From: Xenophilus azovorans DSM 13620
Lineage (GTDB): Bacteria > Pseudomonadota > Gammaproteobacteria > Burkholderiales > Burkholderiaceae_C
Direction: 5' to 3'
DNA: 64,000 nt
NCBI RefSeq assembly: GCF_000745855.1
Contig: NZ_JQKD01000005.1
Coordinates: forward strand, 124,001-188,000
Shown: one piece after another, positions 1 through 9,036 of the stretch
Position numbering within the stretch: the first letter of the stretch is position 1
Layout: each line of letters opens with the position of its first letter
Position numbers and translations under genes: made by a program
Notes under the pieces: model-generated
What the model was told of the DNA's origin: nothing
Seen by the model: only the letters and a program-made list of their open reading frames with translations
The model's database searches: none

Positions 1-280
1 GTCCTGTCAAAGTGTCGCGAATGCTTTGCAACGCCCGGCTGACGGGCTGTGCAATCTGATCGGCCAAGGGCGTGGGCTGCATGCCACTGGCGGTGCGCAC
101 GAACAGCTCATCGTTGAGGATGCGCCGCAGACGCCCCAAGGCTGCGCTCACAGTGGGCTGTGACAGCCCCAGGTTCTCTGCCGCGAGCGACACCTTCCGG
201 TCACGGTAAACCTGCGTGAAGGCGACCAGCAGGTTGAGGTCGATGTCTCGCACATGCGTTTCTAGGGATGAACTCAGCAT
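1..280 (-). CDS. LysR-family regulator, N-terminal part (cut by window edge)
   Basis: The reading frame starts at ATG 280-278 and is open to the left edge, giving 93 residues. Residues about 12-72 are a typical LysR winged helix-turn-helix (DLNLLVAF start, then SLAAENLGLSQPTVSAALGR and LNDELFVRT). The effector-binding domain lies outside the window. It is divergent from the catabolic operon starting at 456, the usual arrangement for a LysR activator of an aromatic degradation operon, so it probably controls that operon in response to an aromatic or CoA-ester effector. The family is certain; the effector is inferred only from the neighbours. Confidence 0.9.
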   Translation of the reverse strand, partial: MLSSSLETHVRDIDLNLLVAFTQVYRDRKVSLAAENLGLSQPTVSAALGRLRRILNDELFVRTASGMQPTPLADQIAQPVSRALQSIRDTLTG

Positions 281-341
281 TGTTTGGGGTCCTTGGTTCG
301 GTGCTTCCCGCCCATCGCATCAGCACGCGCACACAGACCAC

Positions 342-358
342 TATTTGAAATCCAAATA
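342..358. promoter_or_regulatory. Candidate LysR operator between divergent genes
   Basis: Perfect inverted repeat TATTTG-N5-CAAATA in the 175-bp gap between the LysR gene and the catabolic operon. It contains the T-N11-A pattern of LysR binding boxes (T344, A356). It lies 98 bp before the first operon start codon, a suitable place for an activator site. Binding is inferred. Confidence 0.6.
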
Positions 359-455
359 AAGCCTATCGGCAGAATTTCTCGAAAAAAAACAGCGGGAATC
401 CTACATTCGCTTCCAGTGCGTGGTGCGACGCACCCAGCGATTTCTTGGAGACAAA

Positions 456-2117
456 ATGCTCGACGGATTCATTCCCTGGCCCAAAGACGCGGCCGAAAAA
501 TACATCAAGGCCGGCCTGTGGGAGGAACGAACCATCACCGACATGGTGTATGCCGTGGCGGCCCGTCATCCGGACAAGATTGCCGTCATTGACGGGCAGA
601 GCCAGTACACCTATGGGCAGTTGCGCCAGAGGGTGGATCGACTGGCTTGTCGCCTGCTGCGCGAAGGCATGGGTCCGCGAGACCGCATCGTCATGCAGCT
701 GCCCAATTCGGCGGAATTCATCTTTGCCTACCTGGCCATCACCCGAATCGGTGCCATTCCCGTCATGGCCTTGCGGGCGCACCGCGAAACCGAGATTCTC
801 CATTTCGTGCGTTCGGCGGCAGCAGCGGGATACATGATCCCCGCCGAGTACAGCCGTTTTGATTACCGAAGGATGGCCGAGGCCGTGGCGCGGCAGTGCC
901 CTTCGCTGAGAAGAACCTTTGTCTTGGGTCAGCCTGCTGCCGGACAAGTCTCGTTGACTGACATGTTCACGGAGCCGCTCGACGAGGCTGTGGTGGCTGC
1001 TGAGTTGGCCAAGGTCAGTGTAGACCCCAGCGAAGTGGCGACGATGCTGCTGTCTGGGGGCACCACTTCCATGTCCAAGTTGATTCCGCGCACGCACAAC
1101 GATTTCGTGCTGAATGCCCGCTTGTGCGGCAAGGCGGGCGGGTTCGACGAAAACACCGTGTTCATGGCGGTGCTGCCGTTGGGCCACAACTACAACCTGG
1201 CTTCCCCCGGCATGCTGGCTGTTTTCTACTTCGGCGGAACGGTGCTGGTGGGGGCGGGCACCGATGCCGAAGCGGTGTTTCCGCAGATCGCCAAGCACCG
1301 TGTGAACGTGATCGCCGCCGCAGTTCCCATGATTGCGAACTGGCTGCAGTCCACTGCAGCGGTTCAACACGATCTGTCGTCGCTGAAAGTCATCCAGAAC
1401 GGTGGGGCGCGTCTGGCTCCGGAACTGCGTCGCCGCATCATGGAGCAATTGCACTGCATCCCGCAGGAGGTGTACGGCACTGCCGAGGGGTTGATCAACA
1501 TGACCCGTCTGGACGACCCGGAGGACCTGTTGCTCGAAAGCTCTGGCGCGCCGGTCTGTGACGAAGATGAGATCAAGGTCGTGGATGACGACGGCAACGA
1601 GGTGCCGGATGGCGAGGCCGGTGAACTGCTCTGCCGGGGTCCTTACACCATTCAGGGCTATTACAACGCTCCCGAAAAGAACAAGGAAGCCTTCACCGAG
1701 GACGGTTTTTACCGCATGGGCGACGTGGTGCGCAAGCGAGGCCGCTACGTGTTCGCCGAAGGGCGAAAGAAGGATCTCATCAACCGTGGGGGTGAAAAGA
1801 TCAGCTGTGAAGAAGTTGAAGACCTGATCTTCAAACACCCTGCGGTACATCAAGTTGCGCTGGTGGCCATGCCAGACCCCGTGTTTGGCGAAAAGGCGTG
1901 TGCCTTTGTGGTGACCAAACCCGGACAAACGCTGACTTTTGAAGAACTGATCGGGTTCTTGAAAAAGCAGAACATCGCCAGCTTCAAGTTGCCTGAGCGA
2001 CTGGAAGTGGTTGAGCAGTTTCCGACCAGCCTGGTGGGAAAGATTCTCAAGCGCCAGTTGCGCGAGACCATTCTGGCCAAGCTCACCGAGCAAGGTTGGG
2101 CTATTCCTAAGTCCTGA
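456..2117 (+). CDS. Aryl-AMP/aryl-CoA ligase, probably salicylate-activating
   Basis: 553-residue ANL-superfamily adenylating enzyme closest in layout to 2,3-dihydroxybenzoate-AMP ligases (EntE/DhbE). Visible motifs are the phosphate loop LLSGGTTSMSK (198-208), YGTAEG (340-345), the hinge region YRMGDV...GRKKDLINRGGEKI (about 419-450) and a C-terminal GKILKR holding the catalytic Lys. The ATG at 456 is chosen because TTGGAG sits just upstream; a GTG at 420 in frame has no ribosome binding site. With an aryl-CoA hydroxylase and gentisate dioxygenase downstream, salicylate is the likely substrate, as for SdgA of Streptomyces. Family assignment is firm; the substrate is inferred. Confidence 0.85.
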   Translation: MLDGFIPWPKDAAEKYIKAGLWEERTITDMVYAVAARHPDKIAVIDGQSQYTYGQLRQRVDRLACRLLREGMGPRDRIVMQLPNSAEFIFAYLAITRIGAIPVMALRAHRETEILHFVRSAAAAGYMIPAEYSRFDYRRMAEAVARQCPSLRRTFVLGQPAAGQVSLTDMFTEPLDEAVVAAELAKVSVDPSEVATMLLSGGTTSMSKLIPRTHNDFVLNARLCGKAGGFDENTVFMAVLPLGHNYNLASPGMLAVFYFGGTVLVGAGTDAEAVFPQIAKHRVNVIAAAVPMIANWLQSTAAVQHDLSSLKVIQNGGARLAPELRRRIMEQLHCIPQEVYGTAEGLINMTRLDDPEDLLLESSGAPVCDEDEIKVVDDDGNEVPDGEAGELLCRGPYTIQGYYNAPEKNKEAFTEDGFYRMGDVVRKRGRYVFAEGRKKDLINRGGEKISCEEVEDLIFKHPAVHQVALVAMPDPVFGEKACAFVVTKPGQTLTFEELIGFLKKQNIASFKLPERLEVVEQFPTSLVGKILKRQLRETILAKLTEQGWAIPKS

Positions 2118-2146
2118 AATTCCTTCTCATATTCAAGGAGATAGTC

Positions 2147-3295
2147 ATGAAAATTCGAATCATTGGTGCAGGCCCCGCCGGCCTGTATTTCGCGAGCCTG
2201 ATGAAGCGCCAGAACCCCAATCACGACATCGTGATCCACGAGCGCGGCCCTCGTGGCGCCACTTGGGGCTTCGGTGTGGTGTTCTCTGACCGTGCCCTGG
2301 AATTTCTGCGTGCCGATGACGAAGAGATGTACCAGTACCTGGCGCCTCACATGGAAACTTGGCCGAACCTGACCATTGTTTACAACGACACCACTATTCC
2401 GATCACGGGCAACGGGTTTGCTGCCATTGGCCGTCTGCATATGTTGCAGCTGATGTACGCCTATGCGGAAAAGCTGGGCGTTCAAGTTCAGTTTGACTCG
2501 GAAATCCTGTCGCTGAAAGATGAGAAGCTGGCCGGCGCTGATTTGGTGGTGGGCTGTAACGGTGCTTTCTCGTGGGTCCGCGCCGAGAATGAAGACAAGT
2601 TCGGGACCATTTACGACTGGCGTCCCAACAAGTTCATTTGGTATGGCACCACCAAGGCTTTTGACAGCCTGTCGCTGACGTTCCGTGAAACCGACAAGGG
2701 CGTGTTCTGTGCCCACCACTACCGTTTCGCCCCCGACATGAGCACTTTCCTGGTCGAGGTCGAAGACGTCACTTGGAAAAACGCGGGCCTCGACCAGATG
2801 AGCCCGGAAGACACGATTCGCTATTGCGAAAAAGTGTTTGCCAAGGACCTGGACGGCCATCCCATCGTGTCCAACAACTCCTACTGGCGCAACTTCCCCG
2901 CGATCTGGAACCAGCACTGGAGTTTTGACAATGTGGTGCTGATGGGCGATGCGCTGCGCACGGCACACTTCTCGATCGGCTCCGGCACCCGTCTGGCCAT
3001 GGAGGACGCGGTGGTGCTGGCCAAGGTCTTCAAAGACACCGGCGATGTGAAGGCTGCCCTGTCTCGTTACCAAGAGCTGCGTCAACCCCCAATGAAAAAA
3101 ATCTGGGACGCGGCCAACATCAGCCTGCGCTGGTACGAAGACATGACCGACAAGATGAAGAGGATGTCGCCGGTCGAGTTCGCCTACAGCTACATGACCC
3201 GCACTGGCCGCGTGGACCACGCCGAAATGCGCCGCCGCGACCCGAACCTGGCCGCAGCGTTCGAAAAGCTGCATCCTGAACTCGCCGCGAAATGA
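2147..3295 (+). CDS. FAD-dependent aryl-CoA hydroxylase (salicylyl-CoA 5-hydroxylase-like)
   Basis: 382-residue group A flavoprotein monooxygenase. The N-terminal dinucleotide fold IGAGPAGLYFA (5-15) and the FAD-binding GDA motif (267-269) are present. The sequence resembles the monooxygenase half of anthraniloyl-CoA monooxygenase/reductase and salicylyl-CoA 5-hydroxylase (SdgC) rather than salicylate 1-hydroxylase. It should hydroxylate the ring of the CoA ester para to the existing hydroxyl, giving gentisyl-CoA. A strong ribosome binding site (AAGGAG) lies 29 bp after the ligase stop codon, so the two are one operon. An anthraniloyl-CoA substrate is the main alternative. Confidence 0.8.
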   Translation: MKIRIIGAGPAGLYFASLMKRQNPNHDIVIHERGPRGATWGFGVVFSDRALEFLRADDEEMYQYLAPHMETWPNLTIVYNDTTIPITGNGFAAIGRLHMLQLMYAYAEKLGVQVQFDSEILSLKDEKLAGADLVVGCNGAFSWVRAENEDKFGTIYDWRPNKFIWYGTTKAFDSLSLTFRETDKGVFCAHHYRFAPDMSTFLVEVEDVTWKNAGLDQMSPEDTIRYCEKVFAKDLDGHPIVSNNSYWRNFPAIWNQHWSFDNVVLMGDALRTAHFSIGSGTRLAMEDAVVLAKVFKDTGDVKAALSRYQELRQPPMKKIWDAANISLRWYEDMTDKMKRMSPVEFAYSYMTRTGRVDHAEMRRRDPNLAAAFEKLHPELAAK

Positions 3296-3334
3296 CGCTC
3301 GGTACCGCTTCGCATTAAGTTGTTTGGAATCCGT

Positions 3335-5410
3335 ATGGCCACCGACCGCATGATCACAGACATCCGCCGTCGCAATTTGGCGCGGCTTCTCTCACCGACG
3401 TCCATCGCGGTCGTCGGTGCTTCGGCAGATCCGACCAAGGCCGGTTCGCAAGCACTGCAGGTGCTGAGCCGGTTTCCTGGGCGACGGGTGGCCGTTCACC
3501 CCCGCGAAAAGGAGATCCAGGGCGTCAATTGCTATCCCAGCTTTGCAGCCTTGCCGGAGCCGGTAGACCTTGCGGTGTTGGCCATTCCGGCCGAGCGCTG
3601 CGTCGAAGCTGCGCGAGAGGCTGCGGCTCGCGGTGTGGGGGGGGTGCTCATTGTTTCCGGTGGGTTCGGGGAAAGTGGCGAAGCGGGGGCCAGGCTACAA
3701 GCGGAACTGCACGCGATTTGCCAGGAAACGGGCCTGCGTGTGTTGGGGCCCAACACATCTGGGTTTATTCATCCAGCAGCGCAATGCGTGGCCAGTTTCG
3801 TGCCCGGCGCCGATCGCCTGAAGCCGGGCCGCGTGGCGGTGGTGGCCCAGTCCGGCGGGGTCAATCTGTCGCTGTGCTTCCTGCTCGATCGCTTGGGACA
3901 AGGCGTCTCCTTCGCGATGGGCTTGGGCAACGCGGTGGACGTGGATACAGCGGAAGTGCTTGAGTGGCTGGGGGACGAGCCCGGCACGTCGGCCATTGCA
4001 CTGCACCTGGAAGGCATCCCGAACGGTCGGGAGTTGTTCGACGTGCTGTCCCGTGTCACTGAGAAGAAGCCGGTGGTGGCATTGCCCGCTGGGCGCTCCG
4101 ATGTGGGTGAATTCGCCGTGTCGCACACCGGCAAGTTGCTCGGCTCGCACCAACGCACCGTGGCCGGACTCGCTCAGGCCGGTGTGGTGGTCGTTGATTC
4201 GACGGAGGAACTGGTGCAAGCGGTCGCGGTGTTGAGTTGTTTCCGTCTGCCGCCTATGCCGGAACCGGGCTTTGCGTTGGTGACGGGGCAGGCCGGGCCG
4301 GGTTTGCTGGTCGCCGATGGCCTCAAGACCGAGTCTCTCGCGGTGCCTCCTTTGTCGCCAGATACTGTGGCCGGCGTGGCCACTCTGCTGCCGCCCATGA
4401 CCTATCTGAAGAACCCGATTGACACTGGTCGCCCGGGTCCTGGTTTCGCCGAGTTGCTGCGCACGGTGGGGCGCGATCCTGCCATCGACGCTTTGCTGGT
4501 TTTCGAGCTGCACGAGCCCGCGGTGCTGGACCCCGTGCAGGTGCTGCCAGACGTGTCGGCGACGCTGGGCAAGCCGGTGGTGTTCGGTTCGTTGGGACCG
4601 ATCGGCGACACCACGCCCACGCGTGATGCCTTGGCGTCCGCCGGCATTCCCATGGTGGAAAGTCCGGAGCGTTTGGTGCAGGCGGCGCTGGCTTTGGCCA
4701 CCGACGCACGTGCCCGCTGGCGCAAAGCCCGCGTCGAACCCGTTGGGGCGGTTGGAACGGCCACCCCCATCACGGGGCATCTGGACGAAGACAGCGCCAA
4801 GCGCTTGCTGGCGGGGTATGGCATTGACAGTCCGAGTCGTACTTTGTGCACCACCCGTGAGGAAGCCGTGGGCGCGTTCCGCTCCCTCAAGACGCCCCTT
4901 GTGGTGAAAGTCGTGTCGAAAGAGATTCCCCACAAAACCGAAGTCGGTGGCGTGCATTTGGGCATCGACAACGAAACCCGTCTGGGCGTGGCACTCGATG
5001 CGATAGACCGCATTCCCACCCTGGGCCCGAAAGCCTATCTGCTCGAGCAAATGGCCACTGCGGGGGTTGAGTTGATTGTTGGCGGTGTGCGTGATCCCTC
5101 CTGGGGCCCCTGTGTGGTGGTTGGGCTCGGTGGTGTCATGGCCGAAGCCTTGGCCGACACCACGGTGCGCCTGGTGCCGATCAGCAGACTCGATGTCGAA
5201 CAAATGTTGAACAGCCTGCGTGGACGCGATTTGCTCGACGGCTTCCGCACGCTGCCCAAGTGCAACAGAGAAGCGATTGCAAACGCCATGCTCGGTATCT
5301 CCCGGTTGATGTTCGAGCACCCTGAAATCGCAGAGGTAGAAATCAACCCGCTGCGGGTCAACAGCGAGGGCGCTTTGGCTCTTGACGCGTTGGTTCGATT
5401 GAATGGCTGA
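3335..5410 (+). CDS. ADP-forming-type acyl-CoA synthetase (CoA-binding plus ATP-grasp)
   Basis: About 691 residues with the two halves of acetyl-CoA synthetase (ADP-forming) fused: an N-terminal CoA-binding Rossmann domain (SIAVVGASADPTKAG), succinyl-CoA-ligase-like domains with a SHTGKL phosphohistidine-region motif, and a C-terminal ATP-grasp domain (EVGGVHLGI, VVGLGGVMAEAL, EINPLRV). Three starts are possible: TTG 3320, ATG 3335 and ATG 3350; 3335 is chosen for the weak GGAA upstream. In this operon it may form the aryl-CoA thioester from free acid or from the acyl-AMP made by the first gene, the role assigned to SdgB in Streptomyces. That role is an inference. Confidence 0.8.
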   Translation: MATDRMITDIRRRNLARLLSPTSIAVVGASADPTKAGSQALQVLSRFPGRRVAVHPREKEIQGVNCYPSFAALPEPVDLAVLAIPAERCVEAAREAAARGVGGVLIVSGGFGESGEAGARLQAELHAICQETGLRVLGPNTSGFIHPAAQCVASFVPGADRLKPGRVAVVAQSGGVNLSLCFLLDRLGQGVSFAMGLGNAVDVDTAEVLEWLGDEPGTSAIALHLEGIPNGRELFDVLSRVTEKKPVVALPAGRSDVGEFAVSHTGKLLGSHQRTVAGLAQAGVVVVDSTEELVQAVAVLSCFRLPPMPEPGFALVTGQAGPGLLVADGLKTESLAVPPLSPDTVAGVATLLPPMTYLKNPIDTGRPGPGFAELLRTVGRDPAIDALLVFELHEPAVLDPVQVLPDVSATLGKPVVFGSLGPIGDTTPTRDALASAGIPMVESPERLVQAALALATDARARWRKARVEPVGAVGTATPITGHLDEDSAKRLLAGYGIDSPSRTLCTTREEAVGAFRSLKTPLVVKVVSKEIPHKTEVGGVHLGIDNETRLGVALDAIDRIPTLGPKAYLLEQMATAGVELIVGGVRDPSWGPCVVVGLGGVMAEALADTTVRLVPISRLDVEQMLNSLRGRDLLDGFRTLPKCNREAIANAMLGISRLMFEHPEIAEVEINPLRVNSEGALALDALVRLNG

Positions 5411-5458
5411 ACCTTCAGTCGTTGGTATTCACTGACTCATCTTTTCAAAGGAGACATC

Positions 5459-6514
5459 ATGAGCACAGAACTCGGTCGCGTTGAAGATCTGCCTCCGGAC
5501 TACTACAACGGATTGCGCAGCCGGAACATGATGCCCCTGTGGCCATCATTGCGTGCCGCCTTGCCCTTCGACATGCCGTCGCGCCGGACCAAACCTGCAC
5601 TGTGGCGCTATCGGCAGGAGGTTCGTCCGGATCTGATGCGTGCAGGTGAATTGACCCCCATTGAAAAGGCCGAGCGGCGTGTGCTCGTGCTTTGCAATCC
5701 CGGCCTGGGTTTGGACGAGCTCAAAGCCACGCCCACCATCTACATCGGCTTGCAGCTTATCTTGCCGGGTGAATCCGCGCCCAACCACAAGCACACACCT
5801 TCGGCCGTGCGTTTTGTGGTGGAGGGCAAGGGCGGGTATACCGTCGTGCGCGGCGAGAAGCTGCCGATGCACCGGGGTGACCTGATCCTGACCCCTCCTG
5901 GCATGTGGCACGAGCATGGTCACGACGGCAATGAACCGGTGGTGTGGCTCGATGCGCTGGATCTGCCATTGGTCTATGGAGTCGAGGCCTCTTACTGCGT
6001 GGATGGCCACAAATCCCAAGTCATCACTGATCCATTGAACTCATCGGCCGTGCGCTTTGCGCAAGGCGGTGTAGTTCCCTACGCCACCCTGAACCGTCCC
6101 CGCGGTGACTACCCGATGTTGCGCTTCGCTTGGAACAACGTGCGCTCCACGTTGGTTGAGTTGGCGCGTGTTACTCCCCTTGGGCAGGCCGTGCACCTGG
6201 CCTATGTGAATCCGGAGACCGGTCGCGAGTGCATGCCCACCCTGGGTTTCTCCGCCATCATGCTGCGCCCTGGGGAAGAGGTGCGCTTGCCGCGTCGTTC
6301 GTCCTCGGCCGTGTTCCATGTGGTTGAGGGGGGCGGTTCGGCCGCGATCGATGGCGAGGTATTGACCTTCGAAGAGGCCGACACACTGGCCGCACCGACG
6401 CACGCGACGATTGTCTTGAGCAATGCGTCGAAGACTGCACCGGCGTTCCTGTTCATGGTGGACGATGCCCCCATGCAGCGCAAGCTCGGTTTCCATGAGG
6501 TGTTTGACCGTTAA
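5459..6514 (+). CDS. Gentisate 1,2-dioxygenase
   Basis: 351-residue bicupin of the gentisate 1,2-dioxygenase / 1-hydroxy-2-naphthoate dioxygenase family, normal in length. Candidate Fe(II) ligands are H110 and H112 ([11 protein letters not shown]) and H151 (GMWHEHG) in the N-terminal cupin; a degenerate second cupin follows. It would open gentisate between C1 and C2 to give maleylpyruvate. The start has a strong AAAGGAG ribosome binding site. Salicylate or hydroxynaphthoate dioxygenases share this fold, so the substrate rests on the operon context. Confidence 0.9.
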   Translation: MSTELGRVEDLPPDYYNGLRSRNMMPLWPSLRAALPFDMPSRRTKPALWRYRQEVRPDLMRAGELTPIEKAERRVLVLCNPGLGLDELKATPTIYIGLQLILPGESAPNHKHTPSAVRFVVEGKGGYTVVRGEKLPMHRGDLILTPPGMWHEHGHDGNEPVVWLDALDLPLVYGVEASYCVDGHKSQVITDPLNSSAVRFAQGGVVPYATLNRPRGDYPMLRFAWNNVRSTLVELARVTPLGQAVHLAYVNPETGRECMPTLGFSAIMLRPGEEVRLPRRSSSAVFHVVEGGGSAAIDGEVLTFEEADTLAAPTHATIVLSNASKTAPAFLFMVDDAPMQRKLGFHEVFDR

Positions 6515-6531
6515 CCCAAGGAGAACGAGAC

Positions 6532-7458
6532 ATGATTCGATCCCTGCACCATGTGGGCTTCACGGTGCCCGACCTTGAAGTGGGCCGACAGTTCTACAAA
6601 ATCTTCGGTCTCAACGACCAGGCCAGTGGCAACGACTTGGTGTTGCGTTGCGCCGACCGCGATCAAGACCAACTGCGCCTTGTTGAAGGGGCCAAGAAGC
6701 GTCTGAGCTACATTGCCTTCGGCACCGACGAAGCAGGCATGCGTACCGCCAAGACGCGCTTGGAAGCGGCAGGAGTACCGCTGAACCGGATGCCGTTCAA
6801 GGGCGTGGAAGAGGGCATCTGGTGCCAGGACCCCGACGGCTTGTGGGTCAACCTGCGTGTCGCTGAGGACGCGCCGTCCAAACGCGCCCCGGCCCGTGAG
6901 GTCAACATGCCCGGGCGTGTCCGTCGTCTCACCGACCGCGCTTTTGGGGCCTGTACCCCGGTCGCTTCCGTGAGCCCCCGCCGTCTGGGGCACCTGATCA
7001 AGTTCACGCCCGATGTGCGTCGTTCGGTGGACTTTTATACCCGCGTGCTGGGGATGAAGGAGTCGGACCGTGCGCAGGACATCATTTCCTTCCTTCGCTG
7101 CTCAAACGGAGGGGATCACCACACCCTGGCATTCGCCAAGAGTTCTCATGTGGGCTTCCACCACCTGAGTTTCGAGGTGGACAGCGTGGACGACATTGAA
7201 CTGGGCGCACGCAACCTGATCAATGCAGGCTACCGTGACTGCTTCGGTTTGGGTCGCCATGTGGCGGGGTCGAACTTCTTCCATTACATTCGCGATCCCT
7301 GGGGTAGTCTGGTCGAAATGTTCTGGGACATGGACGTCATTCCGGAGGACGATTCCGGCTGGACCGTGATGGATGGCTCGCCCGAAGACGTGACCGCTGT
7401 GTGGGCTGCCAAGGTGCCCCCGGAAGATTTCGTCGTCAATTTTGAATCGGCTGACTGA
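6532..7458 (+). CDS. Two-domain VOC extradiol-type dioxygenase
   Basis: 308-residue protein with two vicinal-oxygen-chelate domains, the architecture of type I extradiol ring-cleavage dioxygenases. The C-terminal domain keeps a plausible metal triad: H154 (RLGHLIKF), H210 or H211 (GFHHLSFEV) and E262 (LVEMFWD). It starts 17 bp after the gentisate dioxygenase stop with an AAGGAG site, so it is in the operon. A catechol-type ring-cleavage step is not needed in the gentisate route, so its substrate is unclear; it may act on a substituted dihydroxy compound or on a non-catechol substrate. Confidence 0.75.
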   Translation: MIRSLHHVGFTVPDLEVGRQFYKIFGLNDQASGNDLVLRCADRDQDQLRLVEGAKKRLSYIAFGTDEAGMRTAKTRLEAAGVPLNRMPFKGVEEGIWCQDPDGLWVNLRVAEDAPSKRAPAREVNMPGRVRRLTDRAFGACTPVASVSPRRLGHLIKFTPDVRRSVDFYTRVLGMKESDRAQDIISFLRCSNGGDHHTLAFAKSSHVGFHHLSFEVDSVDDIELGARNLINAGYRDCFGLGRHVAGSNFFHYIRDPWGSLVEMFWDMDVIPEDDSGWTVMDGSPEDVTAVWAAKVPPEDFVVNFESAD

Positions 7459-7764
7459 CTACGCGGCCATCAACGGTAGAGAGCATTGCTGTGATTTTCT
7501 CGATGGTCGAAAGGCCTGCATGAAAATCAACCTGCTCGAGGATGGAAGTCGCAGCGCTGACGTCGGCAAGTCACTGTCAGTGCACATGAGCGCTTGTGTT
7601 CATGATGATCGAACTGCGACACCTTGGCTCCACGCCTAGGGCACTCGCTGCGAACATGATGGCGGCCGGCGAGGCCAGAGCGTAGATCACGGAGACCTTT
7701 GGCCCGCTATCGAAGCGGCGTGAAGGTCATCGAACGGGAATGAGGCGTCATAAGACTTCGGTGT
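7459..7764. other. Gene-free junction between catabolic operon and LysR fragment
   Basis: No convincing gene in 306 bp. The only coding trace is a plus-strand start at 7602 encoding MMIELRHL, which looks like the first residues of a LysR protein but stops resembling one at once. No clear terminator hairpin with a T-run follows the operon. This looks like debris at the boundary of a cargo segment. Confidence 0.5.
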
Positions 7765-8391
7765 TCAGAGGGTAACGCGGGCTCGTTGAATGAAACGCGC
7801 CTGCGGTGCCGTTAAGCTCGTGCAAGGGCGCAGCAGGTAGGTCACCACGATGGTCGGTCGGTCCTCCAGTGGCCGCAGTGCGATGCCGCGGTGCAAGTGG
7901 CCGATCAACCTGGCGGCGGGTGCGATGAAGACCCCATAGCCAGCGGCAACCAGCGTCATCGCGATGTCGAAACTGCGCGCCGTCTGCTCGCGCTCATGCG
8001 GTACGTAGCCGAGCAGAGCTCGCGCCGTAGAGCGCCACGGTTCATCGCCGGTCGATTGCGTGTAGATCAGTGACTGCTTGAGCAGTTCTTGGCAAGGCAC
8101 TTCTCGATAGGCGAGAAGATGAGAGCGCTTGGCGACAGCGACCGCCAGCGTGTCATGCCACAGTGGCTCGCATTCCCAGCCGGACCACTGCTGTGGGGTC
8201 GTGGACAAGGCAAGATCGAAGCATGCGTCCGGCGGCCCTTCTGCCTGCTCTGTGGTGGTGCAACCGATCAATTCTGCGGCGGACCCGGGTTCGTCTGCTC
8301 GCTGCAGCGCCAACACACTAGCGAGCTGCGGCGGCACCCAGTCGCCAAGCACGGCCACCCGGATTTCTGCGCTGGCGTCACTTGATCTCAC
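7765..8391 (-). CDS. LysR effector-binding domain without HTH (stand-alone or truncated)
   Basis: 208 residues matching only the substrate-binding domain of LysR regulators, beginning EIRVAVLGDW, with the normal two-lobed layout to the end. The frame starts at GTG 8391, and upstream codons are open only to 8428, where an in-frame stop excludes a full N-terminal HTH. It is either the remnant of a broken regulator or an expressed effector domain that could interfere with other LysR proteins. No good ribosome binding site is seen, so a pseudogene is quite possible. Confidence 0.55.
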   Translation of the reverse strand: MRSSDASAEIRVAVLGDWVPPQLASVLALQRADEPGSAAELIGCTTTEQAEGPPDACFDLALSTTPQQWSGWECEPLWHDTLAVAVAKRSHLLAYREVPCQELLKQSLIYTQSTGDEPWRSTARALLGYVPHEREQTARSFDIAMTLVAAGYGVFIAPAARLIGHLHRGIALRPLEDRPTIVVTYLLRPCTSLTAPQARFIQRARVTL

Positions 8392-8730
8392 ATCGGCGCC
8401 CCTTAGATGTGTGAAGGTGGTTCTCCGCTAGATCCTGGAAGGGTGCTTCAAATTTTCGCTGAAGCTGGACTGCGCGAACAGCCAACCGAAGAACATGCCA
8501 GGGTGTCTCGCATCAATTCTCATGTCGTCACCTGCCGCTCAAAGCCTTGTCCTCAAAGAAAAAAAAGTCCGATCCTCCACTCGAATCCTCTCCGCCAATG
8601 CTCCGGCTCGGCTCCACGAGTCCAGCCTTTAGTGGAAATCGACATGGTGAATACACGCAGTGGGATCTGCGAAGATTTTGAGTTAAGTTTACCGTGGTTT
8701 AGTTCGCTTCTTTGGTTGACGCTTTTGCCA
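8392..8730. other. Intergenic region before the Xre regulator
   Basis: 339 bp without a supported gene. It holds an A-rich tract around 8556-8567, a tRNA-Ser-3'-end-like stretch at 8579-8597 (TCGAATCCTCTCCGCCA) and an AT-rich segment at 8680-8720 that probably contains the promoter of the Xre gene at 8731. Confidence 0.45.
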
Positions 8731-9036
8731 ATGCAGAAGCGTCAGATTCAAATAGGCCGGCCCGTCGGCACGACCACCTACGAGGAAGCGCCCGCCGTCG
8801 CGTTCGGCGCGGCCGTGCGTGAGGAACGAGCCAAGCAAGGAATTGGCCAGGAGATGCTGTCCGACCTGTCCGGAATCGATCGCTCGCATATCGGCAAGAT
8901 CGAGCGCGGCGAGCACATGCCCACGCTCGCCCTGATCCTCAAGATTTCCCGTGCGTTGAAGTGCAGTGCTGCCCACCTGATGACACTGACGGAGTCCAAG
9001 CTAGCGAAAGCGGCGACAGCCAAGTCCGAGAGCTAG
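8731..9036 (+). CDS. Xre-family DNA-binding regulator
   Basis: 101 residues with one HTH_3 domain at about 24-84 (AVREERAKQGIGQEMLSDLSG, then DRSHIGKIERGEHMPTLAL). The ATG at 8731 is preferred because the frame upstream does not look like protein. It faces the TraI gene tail-to-tail (stop 9036, TraI stop 9066). Small Xre proteins in this position of related ICEs are probable transfer or maintenance regulators; the target here is unknown. Confidence 0.8.
   Translation: MQKRQIQIGRPVGTTTYEEAPAVAFGAAVREERAKQGIGQEMLSDLSGIDRSHIGKIERGEHMPTLALILKISRALKCSAAHLMTLTESKLAKAATAKSES

Noticed and set aside
420-455. GTG start at 420 for the aryl-AMP ligase
   Set aside because: It would add 12 residues unlike the family and has no ribosome binding site; ATG 456 has a good one.
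363-2093. Long minus-strand open frame opposite the aryl-AMP ligase
   Set aside because: Shadow frame rich in His, Arg and Gln; the plus-strand enzyme has all family motifs.
7602-7680. Plus-strand start encoding MMIELRHL, like the beginning of a LysR protein
   Set aside because: Only seven residues match and the frame ends after about 25 residues without LysR features; at most a small remnant.
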